Shown: piece after piece, positions 1 through 7,659 of the stretch | How positions within the stretch are numbered: position 1 is the first letter of the stretch | Layout of the letters: each line of letters begins with the position of its first letter | Source of the DNA: a bacterium CPR1 | Lineage (GTDB): Bacteria > Vulcanimicrobiota > Xenobia > Xenobiales > QWHO01 | Assembly (NCBI GenBank): GCA_021404945.1 | Contig: QWHO01000015.1 | Coordinates: 1-57,287 of the forward strand | Direction: 5' to 3' | Length of the DNA: 57,287 bases | The notes under the pieces: generated by a model | The model's database searches: none | What the model was told of the DNA's origin: nothing | Seen by the model: the letters and a program-made list of their open reading frames with translations, nothing else | Translations under genes and position numbers: made by a program

Positions 1-259
1 GTACGCCCTGGGCCTCCAGTTTGGCAGCGTGGATGGCTGCGTCGTAGTCGGTCTTGAGCTTCCTCGCGGCCGCGGCGATCGCCTCGGCCTCTTTGATGCG
101 GCCACCCACTTTGCCGTCGCGTTCCTGACGCACCTTCAACAAGGGTCCGTAAATCAGGGCCTTGAGAGAGTAGTGGAACACGAAGAACGCAACAAATTGA
201 AACCCGAACAGGTACGGGTCAAACTTGAGACTCTGTAGAACTGACCAGATTACGTCCAT
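1..259 (-). CDS. atpF: F-type ATP synthase subunit b (partial, N-terminus only)
   Basis: The first 86 codons of the peripheral-stalk subunit b are present; the gene runs off the left edge of the window. The predicted protein starts MDVIWSVLQSLKFDPYLFGF, with one hydrophobic membrane segment at about residues 15-40. A charged, Ala/Lys/Glu-rich helix follows (RQERDGKVGGRIKEAEA), which is typical of the b-subunit stalk. It lies directly downstream of the a and c genes in the usual F0 order. The ATG at 257-259 is the only sensible start. Delta, alpha, gamma, beta and epsilon genes are expected beyond the edge but cannot be seen. Confidence 0.88.
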   Translation of the reverse strand, partial: MDVIWSVLQSLKFDPYLFGFQFVAFFVFHYSLKALIYGPLLKVRQERDGKVGGRIKEAEAIAAAARKLKTDYDAAIHAAKLEAQGV

Positions 260-284
260 AGGTTCCTCGTCACGGGCCGCCTGG

Positions 285-311
285 ACGGGGGCTCTCGCCG
301 AGAGCCCCCGT
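285..311. promoter_or_regulatory. Perfect GC-rich hairpin between atpE and atpF
   Basis: The 27 bases form two perfectly complementary 13-base arms (ACGGGGGCTCTCG and its reverse complement) around a single central base. No T-run follows in either direction, so it is not a classical terminator. It sits in the 70-base gap between the c and b genes of one operon. Inference: it may stabilise the upstream c-subunit mRNA or attenuate transcription, because c is needed in many more copies than b. Confidence 0.55.
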
Positions 312-329
312 GGGAAACAGGCGAAGTGG

Positions 330-653
330 TTACTGGGCGCTGGAAAGGATGAAGGCGATCACCAGCGCGTAGATCGAGAGGGCCTCGATGAAGGCCAGAC
401 CGATCAACATCACGTTGCGGATCGAGCCGGCGGCTTCGGGGTTACGCCCGATGGCTTCCATCGCCTTGCCCACGCCGTTGCCCAGACCGAAGCCCGGGCC
501 GATGGTGCCCAGTCCGATAGCCAGACCAGCCGCCATCAGAGCCGCGTAACGCGGTGAGGGCGCTGCCCCTCCGTCCTGGGCGAAGGCGCTCATGGTCATG
601 CTGAGGAAGATCCCCACCAACATCGGCAGCGCTTTACGCAATTTGAAAAACAT
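330..653 (-). CDS. atpE: F-type ATP synthase subunit c (proteolipid) with signal-peptide-like N-terminus
   Basis: This is the rotor-ring subunit that carries protons through F0. The protein is 107 residues, longer than the usual 70-90, because about 26 residues resembling a signal peptide (MFFKLRK, a hydrophobic stretch, then SAFAQDG) precede the mature hairpin. Helix 1 has the Gly-rich packing motif GLGTIGPGFGLGNG. The polar loop is RNP (residues 70-72), and helix 2 carries the ion-binding carboxylate Glu90 in AFIEALSIYALV. The Gln and Glu-Ser/Thr ligands of Na+-type rings are replaced by Leu and Glu-Ala, which suggests proton specificity. It lies 52 bases after atpB. Confidence 0.93.
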   Translation of the reverse strand: MFFKLRKALPMLVGIFLSMTMSAFAQDGGAAPSPRYAALMAAGLAIGLGTIGPGFGLGNGVGKAMEAIGRNPEAAGSIRNVMLIGLAFIEALSIYALVIAFILSSAQ

Positions 654-705
654 CTTGTTTGTTACCTCCTATCGCCTGTTTACCAAGTCTTTTTGGTGTT
701 GATTC

Positions 706-1722
706 TCAGTGGTCGTCGGCCACGGCGTGACCGATGTAGCTGAGAGTCAAAACTGAGAAAATCATTGCCTGGATGAAGCCCGCCAGACCGCCCAGGCAGG
801 TCGCGAAGACCGAGGCGCCCCAGAGGACCACCACCAGCACCCCGGTGCCGAGTCCGGCCAGGTTGCCTTGAGCCAGCGAGCTCAAGGCGCCGGTGAAGAA
901 AGTGAACATCGTGGCCATGAGGTTGTGGTGCACGCTGGCCTCACCGAAAATATTCCCGTAGAGTCGGATGGAGAGCGAGAGAATTCGGGCCAGTTCCTCC
1001 ACGATGTTCAAGAGGATGAATAGCACCGCCAGGAAGGGGACCAGCATCAATCGCATCGGCCCTTCCATCGAAGCCCACAGCTGAGGCGTGGGCTGCCAGA
1101 AGTGAGCGATCCAGATACCCAGTCCGGCCAGCCCGCCCGGGTTGTGATGATGGGCGACCGGATGCTGCGGATCTTCGGGCACGTGCTCGGCGTGACCCGT
1201 GTGGGCATGCTCTTCTTGCTTGGGAGGAAAGATGCGCTTCTGCAATCCGAACAGGTTGAAGGCGCCAAAGGAGATCAGGGCCAGCGCCAGCGTGGTGTTG
1301 AACGAGGTCGAGGGGGGCACGTAGCCGATGGCGTGATGCTCTTGCTGCCCGGTCTCGGGAGGGGCTTCGCCGTGACCCCCGGCCTCGGCGCTCATGGGAA
1401 TTTCGTGCGCCGGAGCTTCGAAAGTGGGCCACGGCAGCAGCCCGGACCAGTTGGAGATCAGCACGAAGAGAAAGATGGACATGGCAAAGGGCACATATTT
1501 GCGCCCCTCAGGCCCCATCAAGTCCTGAGCCAGGCCATCCAGCCACTCGAAGATATGCTCGTAAACTGCGCCCCAGCCGCGGGGGACAACTCCGATGCCG
1601 CTTCGCGCCACGGCGGCTGTGCCCAGCAGGACGAGATAGACGAAAGCGGTCGATGCGATGGCCAGGATCTGGTCTTGATTGAGGCCCTGGTGGCCTCCCT
1701 GCTCGGCTGCAAGCCACAACAT
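706..1722 (-). CDS. atpB: F-type ATP synthase subunit a with His-rich insertion
   Basis: This is the F0 stator subunit that forms the proton half-channels. The essential arginine is Arg253 in SLSIRLYGNIFGE, and the C-terminal helices are well conserved (GGLAGFIQAMIFSVLTLSYI). At 338 residues it is longer than typical subunits of about 230-280. The extra length lies in loops at about residues 101-131 and 166-198 that are strikingly His-rich, with eight His between residues 172 and 193. The gene starts three bases after the small subunit I-like gene and is followed by atpE, all co-oriented. Confidence 0.93.
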   Translation of the reverse strand: MLWLAAEQGGHQGLNQDQILAIASTAFVYLVLLGTAAVARSGIGVVPRGWGAVYEHIFEWLDGLAQDLMGPEGRKYVPFAMSIFLFVLISNWSGLLPWPTFEAPAHEIPMSAEAGGHGEAPPETGQQEHHAIGYVPPSTSFNTTLALALISFGAFNLFGLQKRIFPPKQEEHAHTGHAEHVPEDPQHPVAHHHNPGGLAGLGIWIAHFWQPTPQLWASMEGPMRLMLVPFLAVLFILLNIVEELARILSLSIRLYGNIFGEASVHHNLMATMFTFFTGALSSLAQGNLAGLGTGVLVVVLWGASVFATCLGGLAGFIQAMIFSVLTLSYIGHAVADDH

Positions 1723-1725
1723 AGC

Positions 1726-2007
1726 TTAAACCCTGCCCTCCTTCGGCACGCGAGCGATGAGCAAGCTGGCGCGGTAGACATAGAGCGCGGTCAGCAGACC
1801 GGCGCCGAGACCCACCGGCGAGCAGCCTGCCCCGATCAGCACAAAGCCGGCCAGGGCGGTCATCAGCAGGCGCAACGTGCACAGCGAGACCGCCAGCCAG
1901 CGGGCCGCAACGGGCCTCGAGACGGCGCAGGCCATGCTCACACCGCGCTGAAACAGCGACAGATGAACGATGCCCAGGAGCAATCCTGACAGGATACCCG
2001 TGACCAT
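1726..2007 (-). CDS. ATP synthase subunit I-like small membrane protein
   Basis: This 93-residue protein has about three hydrophobic segments and small polar linkers. It lies between the AtpZ-like gene and atpB, the usual position of the F0 accessory subunit I (AtpI) or the N-ATPase AtpR protein, which help assemble the c-ring. Sequence similarity to either family is weak by eye, so the call rests on position, size and topology. The start is the ATG at 2005-2007, and the stop lies three bases before the atpB start, implying co-translation. Confidence 0.6.
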   Translation of the reverse strand: MVTGILSGLLLGIVHLSLFQRGVSMACAVSRPVAARWLAVSLCTLRLLMTALAGFVLIGAGCSPVGLGAGLLTALYVYRASLLIARVPKEGRV

Positions 2008-2016
2008 GCCGATTTC

Positions 2017-2301
2017 CTAATCCTCCAGCAATGGCTTCATCAGCCGATAGCCCACGAACCCCGCCAGGCCAAGCCCGACGAGCACCATTGCCGGAGTGAG
2101 GAGTCGGGTCTGATACTGCTCGTCGAGCCAGTGTCCGAGCAGGTAACTGCCGTACATCAGCGCCACCACAGTAAACCCCAGCGAGAAGACCAGCGCCATT
2201 CCGCGCCCCAGAGTCAGGTCCCCCTTTCGGGGCTCCTTGAACTCGCGAATCCTCTGCTCGACTTCCTCGAGCGATCGGGTCGGCTTCTCGGAGTCGCTCA
2301 C
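2017..2301 (-). CDS. atpZ: AtpZ/AtpI family F0F1-ATPase accessory protein
   Basis: The 94-residue protein has a charged N-terminal segment rich in Glu, Arg and Lys (about residues 1-30) followed by two transmembrane helices. The helix pair matches the PF09527-type pattern ([12 protein letters not shown], then a second helix ending [11 protein letters not shown]). Members of this family are encoded at the head of atp operons and have been linked to Mg2+/Ca2+ transport or c-ring assembly. The GTG start overlaps the stop of the broken wecB by four bases (GTGA), so the operon probably begins upstream at wecA. Confidence 0.75.
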   Translation of the reverse strand: MSDSEKPTRSLEEVEQRIREFKEPRKGDLTLGRGMALVFSLGFTVVALMYGSYLLGHWLDEQYQTRLLTPAMVLVGLGLAGFVGYRLMKPLLED

Positions 2302-3397
2302 GGAAGCTGGGCCGCAACTGCCGAGCCCGAGGTCGCGTGCACGAAGTCGGGCGGGCGGTCGGGAAGCAATCCGAAGCGGTGCAAGATAGCCTGAACGATC
2401 CGCTGAGAAGCCAGTCCATCTCCGTAAGGGTTCGCCACCTGGCTCATCCGCCGGTACTCCTCCGGGTCTTCGAGCAACCGTGAGGCATGCTCCACGATGA
2501 GCGCAGGGTCGGTTCCCACCAGACGGGCGACGCCAGCTTCGATTCCCTCCGGGCGTTCAGTGGTCCGTCGAAGAACCAGCACCGGCTTCCCAAGAGCGGG
2601 AGCCTCTTCCTGAATCCCCCCGGAGTCGGTCAGGATAAGGGTTGACTCTCTCATCAACCGGAGCAGGACCGGGTAGTCGACCGGTTCCAGCAGGTAGGTC
2701 GAACGGTGTTTGTGAACTTTTTCACGAGCGTTCGCAGGGCCTCACAAATCTCCTGCATCGGCTTGCCGAGATTTTCGCGGCGGTGCGTTTCGACCAGCAA
2801 AATGCGGCTCCCCGCTGGAGGATCGACCAGCTCGCTCGGCAATCCGGCAGGTGTGTCGGCCAGAATCTGGTGCAATGCATCAATCACGGTATTCCCGGTC
2901 AGGTAAACATTCTCAGGGTCGACGTGCTCGCTGAGCAGCAGGTCGCGCGAGAGGCGGGTGGGTGGGAACTGCAGCTCGCTCAGGGTCGTCAAGAGACGCC
3001 GGTTGATCTCCTCCGGGAACGGGTCGTAACGGCTGTCGGTGCGGAGCCCCGCTTCCACGTGGGCGACCGGAATTTTGTGGTAAAAGGCCGCCAGGCCAGC
3101 CGCAAAGGCGGTGCTCGTGTCCCCCTGAACCAGAACCAGGTCTGGCTCATGCTGCTTGAGCACGTTCTCCAGCCCTTCCAGGGCTCGGATGGTGATGCCC
3201 GACAGGGTCTGGCCGGGCTGCATGATGTTCAGGTCGACGTCAGGTGCGATGCCGAAAAGCCGCATCACCTGGTCGAGCATCTCGCGGTGCTGTCCGGTGA
3301 CCACGTTGGTGACGCGCACTCGCGGGTCGGCCGTCAGAGCGCGCACGACCGGGGCCATTTTGATCGCCTCCGGGCGCGTCCCGAACACTGTCATCAC
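2298..3397 (-). pseudogene. wecB: UDP-N-acetylglucosamine 2-epimerase, frameshifted with internal loss
   Basis: The N-terminal part (about 3397 to 2700) is a clear non-hydrolysing UDP-GlcNAc 2-epimerase: VMTVFGTRPEAIKMAPV, TGQHREMLDQV, VQGDTST, HVEAGLRT, ETHRRENLG. The C-terminal part (about 2690 to 2298) continues in another frame with [24 protein letters not shown] and NPYGDG. At the junction around 2690-2720 the first frame runs into a stop. The usual segment between the two parts, including the conserved PVHxNP motif, is missing, so roughly 50-65 bases seem deleted. It could be a real pseudogene or an assembly gap. The likely start is GTG 3397 or ATG 3394, eight to eleven bases after wecA. 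An intact enzyme would make UDP-ManNAc for surface glycans. Confidence 0.75.
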
Positions 3398-3404
3398 CCG
3401 AATT

Positions 3405-4373
3405 TTATTTGGCGGCGTAGGCAATGGCGAGTCCGGCCAGACCAAAAAGAATGTTGATGAAGTAGATCCACATCACGGCCTGGCGCTGGGACAACCCCAG
3501 TCCGAGCAGTCGATGGTGCAGGTGCCCCTTGTCTGGTTGAAAGATGGGGCGCCGCGCCAGGCTGCGACGGACGATCGCAAACGAGGTGTCCAGGATGGGC
3601 ACCCCGAGAATGCACACCGGGATGGCCAGCGCAAAGGCGGCCGTGACCTTGAGGGTCCCGATGACGGAAAAACCGGCGAACATCAGCCCGAAGAAGAGGC
3701 TGCCCGTATCGCCAAGAAAAATTTGAGCGGGGTTGAAATTGTAGCGCAGGAAGCCCAGGGCGCAGCCGGCAATGGTGGCCATCATCAGCACGGTGACCCA
3801 CTGGCCCTGTCCGCTGGCGCTGGCGACGACGGCGAAGATGACCGCCGAGATGAGGGAAACACCTGAAAGAAGGCCGTCAAGTCCGTCGAGCAGGTTGATG
3901 GCGTTGGTGATGCCCACGATCCAGAACATGGTCAATCCGATGGCCTGCCAGGGCTCGAGGAAGATCAATCCGTGGAACGGAATCGACAGATAGTCGATGC
4001 GGATCCCGAAGGAGATCATGGTGCAGGCCACCAGGATCTGCAGAAAAAGCTTGACGGTGGCCTTCATGCCGAAGCGGTCGTCGACCATGCCGACGGCCAC
4101 GATCATGGATCCCCCGATGAGCATGCCCAGCAGAAGATTGATCATCCGGTCGGTCAGGCTCTCTCGCAGCGGCCAGAGCACCAGGGCCATGGCTCCCACG
4201 CAGGCCAGAAAAACACCCAGCCCACCCCAGAGTGGGATGGGCACTTTATGCACTTTGCGCGGGTCGGGCTTGTCCATGGCGCCGGCTCGGCGAGCCAGGG
4301 CCTGGACCGCGGGGGTCAGCGCCAGAGTGAGCACAAAACCAAGCCCGAATGCCCAAACATAGGGAGCCGTCAT
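3405..4373 (-). CDS. wecA: WecA/TagO-type undecaprenyl-phosphate GlcNAc-1-phosphate transferase
   Basis: This integral membrane enzyme transfers a sugar-1-phosphate from a UDP-sugar to undecaprenyl phosphate, the first lipid-linked step of surface polysaccharide synthesis. The 322 residues contain about ten hydrophobic segments and the family motifs: the Asp-Asp pair in VGMVDDRFG (residues 98-99), NAINLLDGLDGL (157-168), GDTGSLF (221-227) and the cytoplasmic HLHHRL motif near residue 284. The ATG is at 4371-4373. It precedes wecB, and the pair sits upstream of the atp genes, an order also known in Firmicutes. WecA and MraY share fold and motifs; HLHHR and the neighbouring wecB favour WecA/TagO. 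Confidence 0.88.
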   Translation of the reverse strand: MTAPYVWAFGLGFVLTLALTPAVQALARRAGAMDKPDPRKVHKVPIPLWGGLGVFLACVGAMALVLWPLRESLTDRMINLLLGMLIGGSMIVAVGMVDDRFGMKATVKLFLQILVACTMISFGIRIDYLSIPFHGLIFLEPWQAIGLTMFWIVGITNAINLLDGLDGLLSGVSLISAVIFAVVASASGQGQWVTVLMMATIAGCALGFLRYNFNPAQIFLGDTGSLFFGLMFAGFSVIGTLKVTAAFALAIPVCILGVPILDTSFAIVRRSLARRPIFQPDKGHLHHRLLGLGLSQRQAVMWIYFINILFGLAGLAIAYAAK

Positions 4374-4417
4374 ACTCCGACCTCCGGCCCTAATCTAGCA
4401 TACCTGACCATGGGCGT

Positions 4418-5047
4418 CTACTCCTCATTATGGTCGGTCGCGAGCGCGTCCCACGAGGTGGGAGCGTCGGTTCGGGGACGCTCGCTGGCGCTCGTCTCGG
4501 GGAGACTGGTCTCTACTCCACCGCTGGAGGCGATCTTCACCCGATTGCTGCCCTCGCTCTTGGCCCAGAGCAAAGCTCCTCGGGCCGCCTCCACCAGGGT
4601 GGGCGGCTCCAGGCCGTTTTCGGGAAAAATGGCCACCCCAACGTTGAGCGCTACTCGGAAGCGGTCGCTCTTGAGCCCCTCGGCGGCGGGCGCGCCCGGC
4701 ACCTGGCCCAGGAACCAGTGGCGCTCGACGCGGCTGCGCAGTCTCTCGCCGGCAATCAGCGCCCCTTCGCGCCCGGTTTCGGGCAGGAAAGCGAGAAAGA
4801 CCTCTCCATCAAAACGGGAGGCCAGATCGACGTTGCGCAGGGTGGAGATCACGATGGGGCCGAGTTGCTTGAACAGGGTGTAGCCCATGGACCAGCGCAC
4901 GTCCACGTCGGGGTGGAAGTAGGCGTAGTCGAGCTCGAGGGCCAGCACCGACAGGGGACGCCGATAGCGGGCGCAGCGCTTCACCTCGAGGTCGAGTTGC
5001 TCGAGGAAGTACTTCTTTTGGTAGAGCCCGGTCAGTTTGTCCAGCAA
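4418..5047 (-). CDS. Degenerate GGDEF-domain protein, in frame with the upstream kinase
   Basis: The protein begins with a canonical GGDEF start (LDKLTGLYQKKYFLEQL) and keeps the metal-binding-type Asp at about residue 40 (LALELDY). The signature loop is DGEVF at residues 80-84 instead of GGDEF/GGEEF. The first Gly and the second acidic residue are lost, so diguanylate cyclase activity is doubtful. No ATG or GTG start exists: TTG at 5047 has an AGGGGG sequence nine bases upstream. The frame stays open for 35 codons back to the TGA that ends the Ser/Thr kinase, so the two may once have been, or still be, one protein. Confidence 0.72.
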   Translation of the reverse strand: MLDKLTGLYQKKYFLEQLDLEVKRCARYRRPLSVLALELDYAYFHPDVDVRWSMGYTLFKQLGPIVISTLRNVDLASRFDGEVFLAFLPETGREGALIAGERLRSRVERHWFLGQVPGAPAAEGLKSDRFRVALNVGVAIFPENGLEPPTLVEAARGALLWAKSEGSNRVKIASSGGVETSLPETSASERPRTDAPTSWDALATDHNEE

Positions 5048-5152
5048 GAGTTGTAACCCCCTGAGAGCGGGAAGCCAAAAATTCAGCGACGCCAGGAGCG
5101 GTCGAAGGTCAGTTCGTAAGAATTGAATTTTTTCCTGCCCGCCCCCGGGGGA

Positions 5153-6442
5153 TCAGCCCATGATCCAGTTGGAGTTCTTGAAGTTCTCGTAGTTGTCCAC
5201 GAAGGTTGCGATCAGGCTGCGCACCTGGCTCTCGGCCTGATCCGACAGCGGATTGACCCCACCCAGGCGTTGAGGGCTCAGGATGCCCTGCTTTTCCAGG
5301 AAGGCGATCTCCCCGGTATCGGGGTCCTTGATGACCTGAAGCTCGAATTCGGTGGGACAGGCCAGCGTGAACTGCAAGAGCTCCAGGTTCTTGGGGATGT
5401 GTGGGGTGTGGCATTCATTGCGATAACGCTGGATCAGCTCTTGCAGCAGCGGGTCGAGCACCTCGGTCTTGAGCCGATGGGCTGCGGCTTCGAAGTCCTG
5501 GCCCGGGTCGACTCCCGGCAGGTAGACCTGAATGTTGGCCAGGTTGCGCAGTCGCTCGGCGAAGTCCTCGGCGCAGACGATGCGGTCTTCGGGCCAGGTG
5601 CCCAACGAGTCGTAGATGATGCGGGCCAACTCGGCGTCAACCTGCACGCCCAGGTCTTCGAAAGCTGGAAAATCGAAGTCTTGCGGCTTGCGGCCGCTCA
5701 AGAGCTCGTGCATGGTGGCCCCCAGCGCGTAGAGATCCGAGCTCGGCTCGGGTTGGTTGGCCTGCTGCTCAGCCGGAGCGTAGCCCGGTGTGCCGATCCA
5801 GAACCCCTCGCCCGGGCCGGTCACGCGGGCGATCCCGAAATCGATCAGGCGCACCCGATCGTCTCTGCCCAGCAGAATGTTCGAGGGCTTGATGTCGCGG
5901 TGGGTGACGGGGGGCTCTTGCCCGTGGGCGTAGATCAGGGCATCGAGCACCTGCAGGGCCCAGGTCACCACCCGGTGGGCGTCAAGTCCCGGGGAGCCCT
6001 GCTCCTTGAGCACCTGGCCCAGATCCACGCCCTCGATGAACTCCATTACGAAGAAGAACGAGTTCTCGTGGATGAACTGGGCTGTGATGCGGGGAATGTT
6101 GGGATGCCGCAGGGCCTGCATGACCTGGATCTCGGAGATGAATCGGTCCCGGGCGGCCAGGCGCTCGGCCGGGTCGCTGTTGAGGTCGGTCATCTCCTTG
6201 AGGGCGAAGGTGCGGTCGTTGAGCAGGCGGTCGGAGACTTCATAGACGGCGCCCATGCCCCCGGCCTTGATCAAGCGCACAACCTTGAAGCGCCCATCGA
6301 GCAACGTGCCGCTGGCCAGACGCTCCTTGCCCGACGACCGCTTGGGGGTCGACGGCTGGGGAGCCTCCTCGCGCGTGAAGGCTTTGTGCAGGGCCTCGTC
6401 GTTTGGATCGTAGTCGCTCACGGCTCTGTTGGAGAATACCAC
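5153..6442 (-). CDS. Cytosolic eukaryotic-type Ser/Thr protein kinase
   Basis: The kinase domain spans about residues 50-310: Gly-rich loop KAGGMGAVYEV, lysine in FALKEM (Lys82), catalytic HRDIKPSN (Asp183), DFG (Asp201) and APAEQ. All catalytic residues are present, so it is probably active. The remaining 120 residues contain no transmembrane segment and show no recognised domain. The reading frame opens at GTG 6442; GTG 6421 (VSDYDPND) is an equally plausible start. The TGA stop at 5153-5155 is followed in the same frame by the degenerate GGDEF protein. Confidence 0.9.
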   Translation of the reverse strand: MVFSNRAVSDYDPNDEALHKAFTREEAPQPSTPKRSSGKERLASGTLLDGRFKVVRLIKAGGMGAVYEVSDRLLNDRTFALKEMTDLNSDPAERLAARDRFISEIQVMQALRHPNIPRITAQFIHENSFFFVMEFIEGVDLGQVLKEQGSPGLDAHRVVTWALQVLDALIYAHGQEPPVTHRDIKPSNILLGRDDRVRLIDFGIARVTGPGEGFWIGTPGYAPAEQQANQPEPSSDLYALGATMHELLSGRKPQDFDFPAFEDLGVQVDAELARIIYDSLGTWPEDRIVCAEDFAERLRNLANIQVYLPGVDPGQDFEAAAHRLKTEVLDPLLQELIQRYRNECHTPHIPKNLELLQFTLACPTEFELQVIKDPDTGEIAFLEKQGILSPQRLGGVNPLSDQAESQVRSLIATFVDNYENFKNSNWIMG

Positions 6443-6481
6443 GGAAGGTCAACCCGGACCACGGGGGGAACCGGCCCAAGC

Positions 6482-7174
6482 ATGGAGCGCAAAGTGGCGC
6501 TGGTAACCGGGGCTGGAGTGCGACTGGGGCAGGCCGTGGCTGCCGCTCTGGCCCGCGAGGGCTACGACCTGCTGCTGCACGTGCATCGCTCCGAGCCGGA
6601 GGCGCTGGCAGGGCGAGTGGAGACAGTCCGGGCCGACTTGAGCCGACGTGAGGGTGTGCGGGAGCTGGTCCAGGAGGCCCTCACGCGATTTGGCCGGCTG
6701 GACCTGCTGGTCAACAACGCGGCCCTGTTCTGGCCCAGCCCTTTGGAGCGGGCCCTGGACGACTGGGATCGCTTCCGCGGGCTCAACCTGGAGGCTCCCC
6801 TGGGCCTGGCGGTGGGCCTGGCTCCGCGCCTGCGCGCCTCGGGCGGCGCCATCATCAACCTGGCCGACATCTATGGCGAGCGCCCCCTCAAGGGCCATCT
6901 TCCCTATTGCCTGAGCAAGGCGGGAGTGATCATGCTGACCCGCTGTCTGGCCCTGGAGCTGGCTCCCGAGGTGCGCTGCAACGCGGTGTCGCCCGGGGCC
7001 GCCCTGCCCCCGGCCGAGTCCGATCCCGAGCATGAGCGCCGCCTGGTCGAGAAGATCCCCCTCGCTCGTCTGGGGGGGGCCGAGGCGGTCGCCCGGGCGG
7101 TGGTCTTCCTGGCCCGGGCCGAGTTCGTGACAGGCCAGGTTCTGCAGGTGGATGGGGGGCGCACGCTGGTTTGA
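6482..7174 (+). CDS. Short-chain dehydrogenase, pteridine reductase-like
   Basis: This 230-residue Rossmann-fold oxidoreductase has the N-terminal pattern TGAGVRLG, which matches the TGxxxRLG motif of pteridine reductases (PTR1/FolM) rather than the usual TGxxxGIG. NNAA is at about residues 78-81. YCLSK (Tyr142, Lys146) forms the catalytic pair. The catalytic Ser is replaced in LADIYG, where an Asp follows as in pteridine reductases. Its stop overlaps the TTG start of folK (TTGA), so a folate or pterin substrate, for example dihydromonapterin or dihydrofolate reduction, is a reasonable inference. The ATG at 6482 follows directly after the divergent kinase gene. Confidence 0.8.
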   Translation: MERKVALVTGAGVRLGQAVAAALAREGYDLLLHVHRSEPEALAGRVETVRADLSRREGVRELVQEALTRFGRLDLLVNNAALFWPSPLERALDDWDRFRGLNLEAPLGLAVGLAPRLRASGGAIINLADIYGERPLKGHLPYCLSKAGVIMLTRCLALELAPEVRCNAVSPGAALPPAESDPEHERRLVEKIPLARLGGAEAVARAVVFLARAEFVTGQVLQVDGGRTLV

Positions 7175-7659
7175 TCTTCCTTGATCTGGGCTCGAATCTA
7201 GAGCGTGAGCAGAGTCTGCGCAAGACCCTGGCGGCCCTCGAGCGCACCTTCCAGCTCAAGCGTCGCAGCACGGTCTATGAGAGCCCGCCGTATCCGGTGG
7301 GCTCCCTGCAACCGAGCTTTTTCAACCTGGCCGTGGAGATCGAGACCGAGCTTCCGCCGGCTCAGCTGCGCGGGCGCCTGAGAGAGCTGGAGGCCGAGCT
7401 GGGTCGCCGTCGCAGCGCGGACAAATTCGCCCCCCGCACCATCGACCTGGATCTGACCCTCTATCACGACCGGGTCGAGCGTCATTCTGACTGGGAGCTG
7501 CCCCATCCCCAGGTGGCCAGCCAGCCGTTCGTGTTGATGCCGCTCGTCGAGTTAGAGCCGGAGCTGGTCCACCCCACGCTAAAAGTCTCGCTGCGCGAGC
7601 TGCTCGAGCGGGTGGCCCACGGACCCGAGCACATCTGGAGGTCAGGCTTTCGACTCTGA
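7171..7659 (+). CDS. folK: 2-amino-4-hydroxy-6-hydroxymethyldihydropteridine diphosphokinase
   Basis: HPPK pyrophosphorylates 6-hydroxymethyl-dihydropterin in folate synthesis. The 162 residues show the family motifs LGSNL near the N-terminus, VYESPPY, FFNLAVEIET, the RTIDLDL segment with its Mg2+-binding Asp pair (about residues 90-96), PHP and LMPLVELEPE. The start is a TTG overlapping the SDR stop, and MIFLDLGSNL is the proper N-terminus. The 3' end overlaps the convergent pilB gene by 18 bases. The other folate enzyme in the window, folB, is about 6 kb away in a different operon. Confidence 0.92.
   Translation: MIFLDLGSNLEREQSLRKTLAALERTFQLKRRSTVYESPPYPVGSLQPSFFNLAVEIETELPPAQLRGRLRELEAELGRRRSADKFAPRTIDLDLTLYHDRVERHSDWELPHPQVASQPFVLMPLVELEPELVHPTLKVSLRELLERVAHGPEHIWRSGFRL

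Noticed and set aside
5123-6481. Long upstream extension of the SDR open frame
   Set aside because: It is antisense to the Ser/Thr kinase; family similarity starts exactly at ATG 6482.
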